Shown: positions 35,040-43,925 of the stretch, one piece after another
Position numbering within the stretch: position 1 is the first letter of the stretch
Layout of the letters: every line of letters begins with the position of its first letter
Origin: Phaeobacter inhibens DSM 16374
GTDB lineage: Bacteria; Pseudomonadota; Alphaproteobacteria; Rhodobacterales; Rhodobacteraceae
Direction: 5' to 3'
NCBI RefSeq assembly: GCF_000473105.1
Contig: NZ_AXBB01000006.1
Coordinates: 1-64,000, forward strand
DNA: 64,000 nt
Program-made: the position numbers and the translations under genes
The notes under the pieces: model-generated
Seen by the model: the letters and a program-made list of their open reading frames with translations, nothing else
Databases searched by the model: none
What the model was told of the DNA's origin: nothing

Positions 35040-35987
35040 TTACTGGGCAAACAGAGCGCCGATGGGGCCCAGCGAATCCTGCATCATCTGCCGGGTACCC
35101 TCGGGGCCGAGGTTAACCGCAGGAGCGCTGACCGCGTTCTGCACCACTGTTTGCACCGCCTCATCGGCCACGGCTTTGTCCATGGCATCAGCAAGCGCGG
35201 TTTTTGCGTCGGTGGGTAGACTGCCGGGGGCTGTAATGTAGAAATAGGGAGCGATGAAGAAATCATGGCCGGACTCGATCAACGTCGGCACATCGGGCGC
35301 AGAGCTGAGCCGCTTGTCCGACAGGCTGGCGATGGTCTTCATCTGACCCTCTTCAATGAACGGCAGATGGGCGCCAGTGCCGAAGGCGGCATCGACCTGG
35401 CCTCCCAGTAGCAGTTTATTCATCTCGGCGCCGCTTTCGGCTTTGACCATTCGGAAACTAACGCCTTCCTGCTGGCCGATCTTTTGCAGGATTGCCTTTG
35501 CGTCTGGCGCGTCCCAGGCGATCTTGGCAGAGCCTTCCCTGCGGGCAAATTCCACCAGTTCCCCAATCGACGAGAACATTGCGTCGCCGCCCGCGATCAG
35601 TGCGGTTTCTGCCACGGTGACGGTGCCGATGTAGTCAAAGCTGTCCAGTGTAAAGGGCACCGAGTCGGGACGCTGACTAAGCGCCATGAGCGGCGGGATG
35701 TTCACCGCCATGCCCAGTACCAGCCCGTCGGGTGCTTCGTTGACAAGAGCGCTGAGCATGGCGACACCGCCGCCGCCAGGACGGTTTTCCACAACCACAT
35801 CCCAGCCTGTCTGGCGTTCGATGGTGGCCGCGAGCACCCGGCCCATGGTATCGGTTTCGCCTCCAGCCCCAAAGCCAATGCGCAACACAATGGGTTCTTC
35901 CGGCGTCCAGGCAGCTGCCGCTTGCGGCAGACTGAGGGCCGTTGCAGCTGCAAATGCAGCCGTCTTGAGCAGGTTATTGAGTTTCAT
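35040..35987 (-). CDS. tctC: Tripartite tricarboxylate transporter substrate-binding protein (TctC/Bug family)
   Basis: A 315-residue periplasmic binding protein with a signal peptide ending at AAAAW near residue 25. The Bug-family pocket pattern is present: GFGAGGETDTMGRVLA near residue 38, and VENRPGGGGVAMLSALV near residue 62. The carboxylate carried could be a kynurenine-pathway acid because the kynureninase gene follows upstream on the same strand. Start at 35987 with the AGGACCACAT site. Confidence 0.9.
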   Translation of the reverse strand: MKLNNLLKTAAFAAATALSLPQAAAAWTPEEPIVLRIGFGAGGETDTMGRVLAATIERQTGWDVVVENRPGGGGVAMLSALVNEAPDGLVLGMAVNIPPLMALSQRPDSVPFTLDSFDYIGTVTVAETALIAGGDAMFSSIGELVEFARREGSAKIAWDAPDAKAILQKIGQQEGVSFRMVKAESGAEMNKLLLGGQVDAAFGTGAHLPFIEEGQMKTIASLSDKRLSSAPDVPTLIESGHDFFIAPYFYITAPGSLPTDAKTALADAMDKAVADEAVQTVVQNAVSAPAVNLGPEGTRQMMQDSLGPIGALFAQ

Positions 35988-36177
35988 GTGGTCCTCCCGT
36001 TGGTTTTTGAAATCTTTGGCTCTGCGTACTGGTGGTGGCCACGGGGCATCATCCTGCACCCGATGGGATGCAGAGTTTCAGGCGCAGGGCAGGAAGCGTC
36101 ACGGGATGTGCCGCCAGGGCGGTCCCGTGACGTCAGTGGTTTAGGGGCAGATGCCGCACACGGAGCGCGGCGGCCGG

Positions 36178-37428
36178 TCAGGTCACGGTGTTGACGACGT
36201 TAAAGCGGTCTTCTTTCCACTCTTCGGTTCTCATCACCTCATGAAGATGGTTGGCGGCGTCCCAGACATCGGCAAAGCGCAGGTACAGCGGCGTGAAGCC
36301 GAAGCGCATCACGTTGGGTTGGCGAAAGTCGCCGATCACGCCACGTGCAATCAGCGCCTGCACAATGGCATAGCCGCCTTCGGCGTGGGTTAGTGAGACC
36401 TGACCGTTGCGTAGCGTGCCGTCTTTCGGGCTGTAAAAGCCGATACCAAAGTCATCAGCGAAGCTCTCAACCAGCTGGACGAACAGATCCGACAATGCCC
36501 GGCCTTTGGAATAGAGATCGGTGATTTCGACATCATCAAAGACCGCTAGTCCCGATTGCAGCGCGCGCATAGACAGGGTGTGCTGGGTGCCGCACAACAG
36601 CGCACGGGCGCCTTCACCCTGGCGGTAGCTCTGCTCGAATTTGAAGGGTGCGGCATGGCCATGCCAGCCGGAGAGCGGCTGGGTGAACTTGCCGTGGTGG
36701 CGCTTGGCTGCATAGGCATAGGCGGGTGAACCTGGCCCGCCGTTGAGGTATTTGTAGGTACAGCCGACCGCGAAATCGACATTCAGATCGTGCAGATCGA
36801 CCGGGATCACTCCGGCAGAATGGCACATGTCCACCATCACCAATGCGCCGCGTTCATGCGCCAGCTTGGTCAACGCCTTTACGTCGCGGATCACGCCAGA
36901 GCGGTAATCCACGTGGTTCAGCATCACCACCGCTGTGTCGGCGTCGATCATATCCTCGATCCGGTCGCCGTCGCGGCCTTCTAATGCCAATGTGGCGCCG
37001 TCCAAAGTGGATCGGACGCCCTCGGCCATGTAGAGATTTGTTGGAAAGGAGGTGCCCTCTGCCACGATTTTGCGACGGCCAGGCTTCATCGAAAGCGCTG
37101 CGTGCAGAGTCTTGTAGATATTGAGGGAGGTGGTGTCACAGACCACAATCTCGCCCTCGCCGGCGCCCAGCAGCTGGGCAAGGCGGTCCCCCAGCGTGTC
37201 GGTCAGCATAAACCAGCCGGCGGTGTTGTGGCTGCGGATCAGCCCCTTAGCCCACTCTTCGCGCATGGTTCGGTCGATACTGTCGAACACAGCTTTCGGA
37301 GCCGGACCCAGAGAATTGCCATCCAGGTAGATGGTGCCTTCTTCAATGAAGAACTCGTCGCGCTTGTGCGCCAGCGGATCTTGGCTGTCCAGAGCCTCGG
37401 CGGCGCTGCGGGTGGGGGTGAGGGCCAT
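36178..37428 (-). CDS. kynU: Kynureninase
   Basis: A 416-residue PLP enzyme of fold type I that cleaves L-kynurenine or 3-hydroxykynurenine to (3-hydroxy)anthranilate and alanine. The PLP lysine is K226 in GCTYKYLNGGPG, a hallmark of kynureninases, with D200 in MVDMCHSAG for the pyridine nitrogen. NSLGPAPKAV near residue 38 and FPTNLY near residue 128 are other conserved stretches. Start at 37428 follows GAAGGAAAGCCA. It is divergent from gntR, with two palindromes between them, so it is very likely GntR-regulated, and it shares its strand with tctCBA. Confidence 0.95.
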   Translation of the reverse strand: MALTPTRSAAEALDSQDPLAHKRDEFFIEEGTIYLDGNSLGPAPKAVFDSIDRTMREEWAKGLIRSHNTAGWFMLTDTLGDRLAQLLGAGEGEIVVCDTTSLNIYKTLHAALSMKPGRRKIVAEGTSFPTNLYMAEGVRSTLDGATLALEGRDGDRIEDMIDADTAVVMLNHVDYRSGVIRDVKALTKLAHERGALVMVDMCHSAGVIPVDLHDLNVDFAVGCTYKYLNGGPGSPAYAYAAKRHHGKFTQPLSGWHGHAAPFKFEQSYRQGEGARALLCGTQHTLSMRALQSGLAVFDDVEITDLYSKGRALSDLFVQLVESFADDFGIGFYSPKDGTLRNGQVSLTHAEGGYAIVQALIARGVIGDFRQPNVMRFGFTPLYLRFADVWDAANHLHEVMRTEEWKEDRFNVVNTVT

Positions 37429-37483
37429 TGGCTTTCCTTCTCGGGCTGGGTGTGCGACTGATAAAATCAAAGTGAACACCTAG

Positions 37484-37497
37484 AATCGTATATGATT
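37484..37497. promoter_or_regulatory. GntR operator 1
   Basis: AATCGTATATGATT, an inverted repeat with one mismatch, between the divergent kynU and gntR genes. Confidence 0.7.
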
Positions 37498-37503
37498 TAA
37501 TTT

Positions 37504-37515
37504 ATCGTATACGAT
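37504..37515. promoter_or_regulatory. GntR operator 2
   Basis: ATCGTATACGAT, a perfect 12-bp palindrome sharing its arms with operator 1; centres are 19 bp apart. It fits the TNGT-N-ACNA style of FCD-type GntR sites. Confidence 0.75.
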
Positions 37516-37536
37516 TATTTCTCTGGAGGTCAATCT

Positions 37537-38259
37537 ATGGATTTGCCCACGTCGTCAAAATCGGAAATGGCCTATCAATTCCTGCTCAAACAATTGATTG
37601 AGGCGAAAATTCCGCCCAAGGCGCCACTGCGGATCCCGGCGTTGGGAAAGGACAGCGGCTTGGGTGTGACACCGATGCGCGAGGCATTGCGGCGACTGGA
37701 GAGTGAGCGATTCGTGGTGATGGAGAACAATCGCGGCTTCCGCGCTGCGGCTGTGACCCAAGCAGAGCTGATGGACCTCGAAGGCTGTCGGCTCGTGATC
37801 GAAACCGCCCTGCTGCGCGAGGCGATTGCGCATGGTGATGATGTCTGGGAGGCAGAGATCCTATCCAGCCACCATCTGTTGGCCAAAGCGGTCGAGCCGG
37901 CGGAGACCAGCAATCTTGATGACTTGCGGTTGTGGTCGGACCGGCACCGCGGTTTCCATAGGGCGTTGTTGGTGGCGTCGCGCTCGCAATGGCTGAATTT
38001 GTTCTACGACCAGATTTCCAACCATCTGGATCGGCATTTCTTCAGCATGTTCACAGGCGACAACCGCGGTAAGTTCCTTGGTAGCACCGAATTGATCGCT
38101 CACAGTCGGGCCGCCCTTGGCATTGCGCACCACACCAAGCTGATGGAGGCGGTATTGGCGCGCGACGAGGATCGGGCCGTGCGCCTGCTGGAAGAGCACG
38201 CGGGCTTCACCCGTCGCTTCTTTGACCGAGTGGAAGATCAGAGCGAGAGCAGCCCATAG
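37537..38259 (+). CDS. GntR-family regulator (FCD type)
   Basis: A 240-residue regulator with an N-terminal winged helix (residues 10-70; GKDSGLGVTPMREALRRLES is the helix-turn-helix) and a C-terminal FCD helical ligand domain with metal-binding-like residues (DRHRGFHRALL). It is transcribed divergently from kynU and followed after about 115 bases by the aldehyde dehydrogenase. The two ATCGTAT palindromes in the kynU-gntR gap are the obvious binding sites, so it probably represses kynurenine-related genes on both sides until a pathway intermediate binds. Confidence 0.9.
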   Translation: MDLPTSSKSEMAYQFLLKQLIEAKIPPKAPLRIPALGKDSGLGVTPMREALRRLESERFVVMENNRGFRAAAVTQAELMDLEGCRLVIETALLREAIAHGDDVWEAEILSSHHLLAKAVEPAETSNLDDLRLWSDRHRGFHRALLVASRSQWLNLFYDQISNHLDRHFFSMFTGDNRGKFLGSTELIAHSRAALGIAHHTKLMEAVLARDEDRAVRLLEEHAGFTRRFFDRVEDQSESSP

Positions 38260-38375
38260 GTAGGTGAGCAGATTGGCTATCAGGAAACAGCATATCTGCT
38301 TTCCCGGATATCAGTTGAACGCTTGTGCCAGGCCTGCGCCTAATCGGGTCGTTCAACTCCAGGAGGCGCAGGCAC

Positions 38376-39806
38376 ATGTATCCCGATCTCAACCTCTTTA
38401 TCGATGGCCAGTGGCGGAAGGCGGAGCGCAGTATCGCGGTCGTGAACCCGGCCAGCGAAGAAGAATTGGGGCAACTGCCCTGCGCCGGTCGCGTGGATCT
38501 GGAGGAGGCGCTGGCGGCGGCGGAGCGAGGGCTGGCGGTCTGGAGTCGCACCGCGCCGCGTGAACGTGCCGATATCATACTGCGCGCCGCCGCGCTGATG
38601 CGCGAGCGGCAGGAAGAGATCGCACAGACCATCACAGCCGAGCACGGTAAGCCGCTTGCGCAGGCCCGGCTGGAGGTTATCCGTGGCGCTGAGTTCTTTG
38701 AATGGGATGCAGGTGAGGCGATGCGAGCCTATGGGCGTGTCATTCCGGCGGCGGCGGGCTCAAAACTGTCAGTCCATCATCATCCTATCGGAGTGGTTGC
38801 TGCGTTCTCACCGTGGAACTTCCCGATGAGCCAGCCTGCTCGCAAGGTTGCGGGGGCGCTGGCATCGGGCTGTTCGATTATTCTGAAGGCGGCCGAGGAA
38901 ACGCCCGGCGGCGCGGTGCATATCGTGCGTGCGTTCCAGGATGCTGGCCTTCCGGCCGGTGTGCTGAACCTGGTGTTCGGGGTGCCTTCAGAGATCTCTG
39001 AATATCTGATCCCACAGCCAGCGGTAAAGCTCGTGGCTCTGACCGGGTCCACTGCCGTAGGGCGCCAGCTGACAAGTCTTGCTGCCAGGCACGACACCCG
39101 CGCGCTGATGGAGCTGGGCGGCCATGCGCCCGTCATTGTCTGCGAAGATGCGGATGTGGAAAAGGCTGCGGTCAGTGGCGCCATCCGCAAGATGCGCAAT
39201 ACCGGTCAGGTCTGCACCTCGCCGACCCGTTTTTTTGTTCATCAGAGCATTTTTGAGGAGTTCAAGGCCCGGTTCACCGAACGTGCGGCCGCAACCGTCG
39301 TTGGCAACGGCGTGGAGCCGGGCGTCGAGATGGGGCCAACCGCCAACGAGCGCCGCCTCCCGGTGCTGACGGCGCTGGTCGAGGATGCGGTTGCCAAGGG
39401 GGCGGAGCTTCTGACCGGCGGCGCGCGGCTAGGCGAGCGGGGCTATTTTTTCCAGCCTACAGTGCTGGCCGATGTTCCGCCTGAGGCACGGATCATGCAG
39501 GAGGAGCCTTTTGGGCCGATTGCAGTACTGAACCCGGTGGCAGATTTGGATGCAGCTATCGCCGCCGCAAATGCGGTGCCCTACGGGCTGGCGGGCTATG
39601 GCATGACAAATCGCGCCGATTACATCGACCGGATGATCGACGAAGTCGAGGTTGGCAACCTTTCGATCAACACGTTGGAGGCCTCTCTACCGGAAACCCC
39701 CTTTGGCGGGGTCAAGGCCAGCGGCCATGGCCGCGAAGGCGGCGCCGAGGGCTTGGACAGCTATCTGACTGTCAAGAACGTTTGGCATTCCCGCAGCATC
39801 GCCTGA
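38376..39806 (+). CDS. NAD(P)-dependent aldehyde dehydrogenase
   Basis: A 476-residue aldehyde dehydrogenase. The catalytic cysteine is C280 (NTGQVCTSP), the general base E246 (MELGGHAP) and the oxyanion asparagine N148 (PWNFP); the nucleotide-site GSTAVGR follows at about 224. Sequence style is close to succinate-semialdehyde dehydrogenases, and the gene lies next to 3-hydroxyanthranilate dioxygenase, so 2-aminomuconate-6-semialdehyde is a candidate substrate, though the decarboxylase that would make it is not here. Start at 38376 after an AGGAGG ribosome site. Confidence 0.88.
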   Translation: MYPDLNLFIDGQWRKAERSIAVVNPASEEELGQLPCAGRVDLEEALAAAERGLAVWSRTAPRERADIILRAAALMRERQEEIAQTITAEHGKPLAQARLEVIRGAEFFEWDAGEAMRAYGRVIPAAAGSKLSVHHHPIGVVAAFSPWNFPMSQPARKVAGALASGCSIILKAAEETPGGAVHIVRAFQDAGLPAGVLNLVFGVPSEISEYLIPQPAVKLVALTGSTAVGRQLTSLAARHDTRALMELGGHAPVIVCEDADVEKAAVSGAIRKMRNTGQVCTSPTRFFVHQSIFEEFKARFTERAAATVVGNGVEPGVEMGPTANERRLPVLTALVEDAVAKGAELLTGGARLGERGYFFQPTVLADVPPEARIMQEEPFGPIAVLNPVADLDAAIAAANAVPYGLAGYGMTNRADYIDRMIDEVEVGNLSINTLEASLPETPFGGVKASGHGREGGAEGLDSYLTVKNVWHSRSIA

Positions 39807-39851
39807 ACCGCCGCGCGCAAGGCAACAGTTACAGTCCAAAGGAGATCAAAC

Positions 39852-40418
39852 ATGTCCAATCATCCCACTCTGAAGCCCTTCAACTTTCAAAAATGGCTGG
39901 CGGAGAATGCGGACAAGCTGAAGCCGCCGGTCGGCAATCAGCTGCTGCACAAGGACGGCGACGGCATGATTGTTATGGTGGTCGGCGGCCCCAACACCCG
40001 CTGCGATTTCCATGATGATCCGGTGGAGGAGTGGTTCTTTCAGCAGAAGGGCGACATGATGATCAAAATCGCGGATGGCGGTAAGATCTATGATGTGCCG
40101 GTGCGAGAGGGTGAGGTATTCATGTTGCCGCCGCATGTGCGCCATGCGCCGCAACGCCCGCAGGAGGGCTCAATCGGCATCGTCGTCGAGGCGCCGCGCC
40201 AGCCCGGTATGAAAGAGGGCTTTGAGTGGTTTTGCTTCAACTGCGAGGCGTTGGTTCACCGTGAAGAGGTCACACTGGATGGTACAGACGGCATCGTCTC
40301 GGCATTGCCCAAGATTTACGAGGCATTCCACTCCAATATCGAGGCGCGCACTTGCAAAACTTGTGGTGAGATCCACCCAGGTAAGGGCAAGCCGCCGCAG
40401 GGATGGGTGCAACTTTGA
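39852..40418 (+). CDS. nbaC: 3-hydroxyanthranilate 3,4-dioxygenase
   Basis: A 188-residue cupin dioxygenase that opens the ring of 3-hydroxyanthranilate to 2-amino-3-carboxymuconate semialdehyde. The Fe(II) ligands known from the Cupriavidus enzyme align with H54, E60 and H98; the substrate arginines align with R50 and R102. A second, rubredoxin-like iron site is formed by C128, C131, C168 and C171 (CFNC and CKTC), as in other bacterial forms. Length is normal. It follows the aldehyde dehydrogenase by 45 bases with an AAGGAGAT ribosome site. Confidence 0.95.
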   Translation: MSNHPTLKPFNFQKWLAENADKLKPPVGNQLLHKDGDGMIVMVVGGPNTRCDFHDDPVEEWFFQQKGDMMIKIADGGKIYDVPVREGEVFMLPPHVRHAPQRPQEGSIGIVVEAPRQPGMKEGFEWFCFNCEALVHREEVTLDGTDGIVSALPKIYEAFHSNIEARTCKTCGEIHPGKGKPPQGWVQL

Positions 40419-40452
40419 ACTGACCCCCAGTGCAGGGGCCGTCGGAAGTTCT

Positions 40453-40487
40453 AACTGCGCGGCGCTCACCACGGCGAGCGCGCAGTT
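40453..40487 (+). terminator. Hairpin after 3-hydroxyanthranilate dioxygenase
   Basis: AACTGCGCG...GCGCTC pairs with GAGCGCGCAGTT across a short loop, with a three-base bulge. It follows the dioxygenase stop by 35 bases, but there is no U run. Confidence 0.35.
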
Positions 40488-40796
40488 GGCGGCTTTGGTT
40501 TCGATATGCCAAGGCAACAGGGGGGGAAGCTGGGAATATCCATGCAAGCTTATCTCCTCGGACCATCTTGCCAAGGCTACATCAAAGCCTTGGCTCAAAA
40601 TGGACTAGGTCGGCGATCGCCTCGCCATCACGCGCCCAGATCGGTTCGGGTGCTCTCTCAAATAACTCATGTAAATCGTCGCGAACCTGAAGACGCGAGA
40701 ACTCGGAGTGATCAGCCTCGAAAAACAGCTCGATGTCATGTGCATTGGCGGTGGGGAGCAGCGCAGGCTATCAACTGCGCCGCTGGTTAGCTGTGG
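40488..40796. other. Noncoding gap, no gene supported
   Basis: Open frames here on both strands are short and unrecognised, and no ribosome site is convincing. I see no repeats. Confidence 0.4.
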
Positions 40797-41006
40797 TCAG
40801 TTGTTGTCAACCAGGTCCTTCAGTTCATCCGCAATCTGCGTATCGGCATCGGCTTTGTCTACCTGGTCAGCCAGATCCCCCTTAAGCGCACCCTCTGTGT
40901 CTGCATGGGTGGGATCACCATTTTCACCCGCACGATTTTTCAAAGGGATATGCTGTTCAGATCCATTCAGATCATACAGCTGCTCTTTCGGTTCGAACTT
41001 TGTCAT
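40797..41006 (-). CDS. Small acidic hypothetical protein
   Basis: A 69-residue, highly charged and acidic protein (MTKFEPKEQLYDLNGSEQ at the start; many D and E in the C-terminal half). An AGGAGCAAGTCCC ribosome site precedes the ATG, which supports translation. No domain, signal peptide or membrane segment is visible. It stands alone between the catabolic island and the regulator at 41525. Function unknown; a small stress or desiccation-type hydrophilic protein is one possibility. Confidence 0.6.
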   Translation of the reverse strand: MTKFEPKEQLYDLNGSEQHIPLKNRAGENGDPTHADTEGALKGDLADQVDKADADTQIADELKDLVDNN

Positions 41007-41524
41007 GGGACTTGCTCCTGTTCAGCTTAGATCAGCCGACGATCGCCGACTTAGCTTCGTTTGATTGATATATAATAAGAACAGTCGACGCGGCAGAAGG
41101 TTCCTGCTGCCCGCCAATCCAAGCCGTTTTAGCATCTTATCTGACAGCTCCTGGTCAAATCCCTGATGTCAGGAACCAGTTCTCCTCTGCAGGTAGGGGC
41201 AGCTGACTGCGTAGATGGCAATCTTCAACCATATATGGTTTTCGAGCCTCGCCCCGACGACACTCTGCCTTAGGCGGGGAAAAACCCAGTCACTTTCGAA
41301 AAGGATGCTGCTGAAACGAGCGGCTGGGTCGCCATCGGAACGCGACAGATACATTCTGGGTTGCTCTTATGATTGTAACTTTTACATGTTGAGGGATGAA
41401 GCGTTAGGCTTCTGCTCGCTTTTAGAATTTAGTTAGATTTGCCGTCAGAACCGACAGCTGAAGAGTGCAAAATATCGGGTATCATGGGCGTAAAAATATC
41501 AAATATATAGGTAGCTTAGGCTTC
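41007..41524. other. Noncoding region before the CadC-like regulator
   Basis: About 520 bases. Short open frames on each strand lack recognisable products or ribosome sites. The stretch near 41380-41524 is AT-rich and probably carries the regulator's promoter. Confidence 0.4.
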
Positions 41525-43588
41525 ATGACCGATACCGTAAAGCATCCCGATGGCGGAAACCAACTTCAGATTGGAGAGCATTTCTATGATCCGGTATCCA
41601 ATGAACTCTTAGACCCGTCTGGAAACACGGTTCGGTTGCGGCCTCAGTCTGGCCAGGTCTTAGCCGTATTGGCCAGACACTCAGGTACAGTGATTACCAA
41701 GTCTGAACTGTTTGCTGCCGTCTGGCCGAATACGAGTGTGACGGATGACAGCCTTACACAATGCATCTCGGAAATTCGCAAATCGTTGGGGGATAGCGAT
41801 CGCAAGTTGCTTCGCACCATTCCAAAACAAGGATACCTGTTGGATAGTCGATCCGTTGTTCTCTCCAGCACCACACAGAAAACTCTGCCTCACCATATCA
41901 GCGCCGACCTGATAGAATGGGAGGCGACACGCCAGCGTACTGTGATGATCATATGTCGACCTGCAGGAGGGCCAGACGAAACCTCGCTGTATGACGCGGT
42001 ACAATCGGTGGTACGGCTGCACCGACCCACCGGGGCGAAAGCAATTGATGGAAACAGTGCAACTCTGACCTTTGCAACCCCAATCGAAGCACTTCGATGC
42101 AGCCGGGCCTTGAACAGGAGTGCAGGTGCGTTGGGAATTGGCGTTCTTCGCACTGCCTTCGATACTCTTGAAAGAAGCCGGATCGCAGCCTTGTCAAAAT
42201 TGCTGCGAGTGTCGAACGATGGGCGGGAATACGCCACCGTAGAGGTAAGGGATCAGCTGCACTTCAGTTTGGAATGCGAATTCGAGGATCTCGGAGATCA
42301 GCATCAACTGGCTGAGGTCGATGGTATCCGCTTGTATCGTGTGCACCGATATGGATCGACATACTATCCTGCTGCGCGCACCAATCTGGACGATGTATTA
42401 CCAACAGTGGCAGTCCTACCGTTTACTATACGTAATCGCAGCGCTCATGATCCTGTTCTGGCCAATGTCTTGGTTGATGACATCATATCGGCATTATCCC
42501 AATCAACTGACCTCAACGTAATTTCACGTCTCTCAACGTTCGGAATCCGGACAGAAAACATGACATTGGAGCTTTGCAAAAAGACGTTCAACGCAGAATT
42601 TCTGATGTCCGGGGTCTGCGACGAAGATGGCGCACGGGTGATCGTCACTCTTGAATTGACCGATGTTTCTTCCGGCAAGATTTTATGGTCAGAGCGGATC
42701 TTGAAGCCGTTAGAAAGCTGGATCAACAATCTCAGTGTTATTGATGAGATTGTGATGAGCGTTCGCAAAGCGATCAGCCTCAATGAAGTGCGAAAATCAC
42801 GATTGCAGCCAATCACATCGTTGAAAAATTCAACGCTTTTGCTGGGTGCGGTTGCTCTCATGCATCGGCTATCCAAATCCGATTTCCAAGCGGCGCGGGT
42901 CATGTTGGATGAGTTGATGGATCGAACTCCCGATCACCCATTGGTTTTGTCCTGGGTGGCCCGGTGGTATGTTCTTCAGGTCCAACAAGGTTGGACAGAA
43001 ACGCCAGAAAATGATGGTCAGAGTGCGCTACAGTACACATCGCGTGCGCTCGAAATTGATCCAGAATGTGCATTGGGTCTTATTAGCGAAGGTGCTGTTT
43101 TAGTTAATCTCTTTAGGGATTTGGAGCTTGCACAAGATCGCTATAATACAGCGCTGGAAGTGAACCCGAACGATGCAAACGGACGCCTGCTGCGGGGTAC
43201 GCTTTATGCGTTTCAAGGACAGGGGGATCTGGCGGTCAGCGACACCGAACTTGCCATGCATCTTGCCCCGCTCGACCCGCATCGCTTCATGTTCCTGGCG
43301 CTTTCTGCTGGAGCGAGCCTCGCCGCTGATAATTTGCCCCGTACCGTTGAACTGGCGGAGGCTTCGCTTCGGCTGAACCGGTCACATGCCTCTACCTTGC
43401 GGATAAAAGCTGTCGCACAATTGCGCTTGGGACGTGAGAGCGACGCGCGTAAAACGACTAGAGAGCTGCTGAGAGTGCAGCCTAATCTGACTGTCGACGG
43501 ATGGCTGAAACGGTCTCCCAGTTCCTCTTATCAAGTCGGTTTACGTTTTGCGGAAACGCTGAAGGATCTCGGAATTCCTGAAACCTAA
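41525..43588 (+). CDS. Winged-helix regulator with cyclase-like, TolB-like and TPR domains
   Basis: A 687-residue protein with four parts. Residues about 15-105 are an OmpR/CadC-type winged helix (VTDDSLTQCISEIRKSLGD then TIPKQGYLL). Residues about 125-275 look like a class III nucleotide-cyclase homology domain lacking clear catalytic residues (ending CEFEDLGDQ...IRLYRVHR). Residues about 290-420 match the TolB-N/FlgO-like domain that often follows CadC domains (TVAVLPFTIRN, LVDDIISALSQSTDLNVISR). The rest is TPR-like. No transmembrane segment is evident. Start at 41525 (MTDTVKHPDG). It lies upstream of, and in line with, the haloperoxidase and protease genes and is the likely regulator of that island. 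Confidence 0.82.
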   Translation: MTDTVKHPDGGNQLQIGEHFYDPVSNELLDPSGNTVRLRPQSGQVLAVLARHSGTVITKSELFAAVWPNTSVTDDSLTQCISEIRKSLGDSDRKLLRTIPKQGYLLDSRSVVLSSTTQKTLPHHISADLIEWEATRQRTVMIICRPAGGPDETSLYDAVQSVVRLHRPTGAKAIDGNSATLTFATPIEALRCSRALNRSAGALGIGVLRTAFDTLERSRIAALSKLLRVSNDGREYATVEVRDQLHFSLECEFEDLGDQHQLAEVDGIRLYRVHRYGSTYYPAARTNLDDVLPTVAVLPFTIRNRSAHDPVLANVLVDDIISALSQSTDLNVISRLSTFGIRTENMTLELCKKTFNAEFLMSGVCDEDGARVIVTLELTDVSSGKILWSERILKPLESWINNLSVIDEIVMSVRKAISLNEVRKSRLQPITSLKNSTLLLGAVALMHRLSKSDFQAARVMLDELMDRTPDHPLVLSWVARWYVLQVQQGWTETPENDGQSALQYTSRALEIDPECALGLISEGAVLVNLFRDLELAQDRYNTALEVNPNDANGRLLRGTLYAFQGQGDLAVSDTELAMHLAPLDPHRFMFLALSAGASLAADNLPRTVELAEASLRLNRSHASTLRIKAVAQLRLGRESDARKTTRELLRVQPNLTVDGWLKRSPSSSYQVGLRFAETLKDLGIPET

Positions 43589-43925
43589 GCGGAATCTCAA
43601 GTGGAACCGTTGTTTTGGCGGCATCATAGCACGATGATAAGAGGTGCAACTTTATTTTGTTTCATTTATTTTAAAACGCCCTAAGGTAGTAATCGCTGCG
43701 CCTTGGTGCATTGGGGATGCATCGTTCCCCAGTGTTGGTTTCTGGTAGGTTTTGGCGCCGCAAGGGGGTGTAAAGGTCGGTCAGTGTGAGAGCGGCATGG
43801 TAGGCGGCGCCAGTAGAATGGCGTCGTTAGAGCATAATTTTTCATACGAGCGTTGCCCCGAACAATTTAAGGCCGTGACATGCCATCTGATCTCTTCCTG
43901 ATCGGGTGACTATCGCGAGTACCCT
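43589..43925. other. Noncoding gap with a hairpin, upstream of the haloperoxidase-like gene
   Basis: About 340 bases without a gene. A hairpin, TGGGGA at 43712-43717 with TCCCCA at 43726-43731, may end the regulator transcript. The AT-rich stretch at 43640-43680 and the segment near 43840 could hold promoters. Confidence 0.4.

Noticed and set aside
41169-41436. Small open frames upstream of the CadC-like regulator
   Set aside because: They overlap on opposite strands, have no ribosome site and no recognisable sequence.
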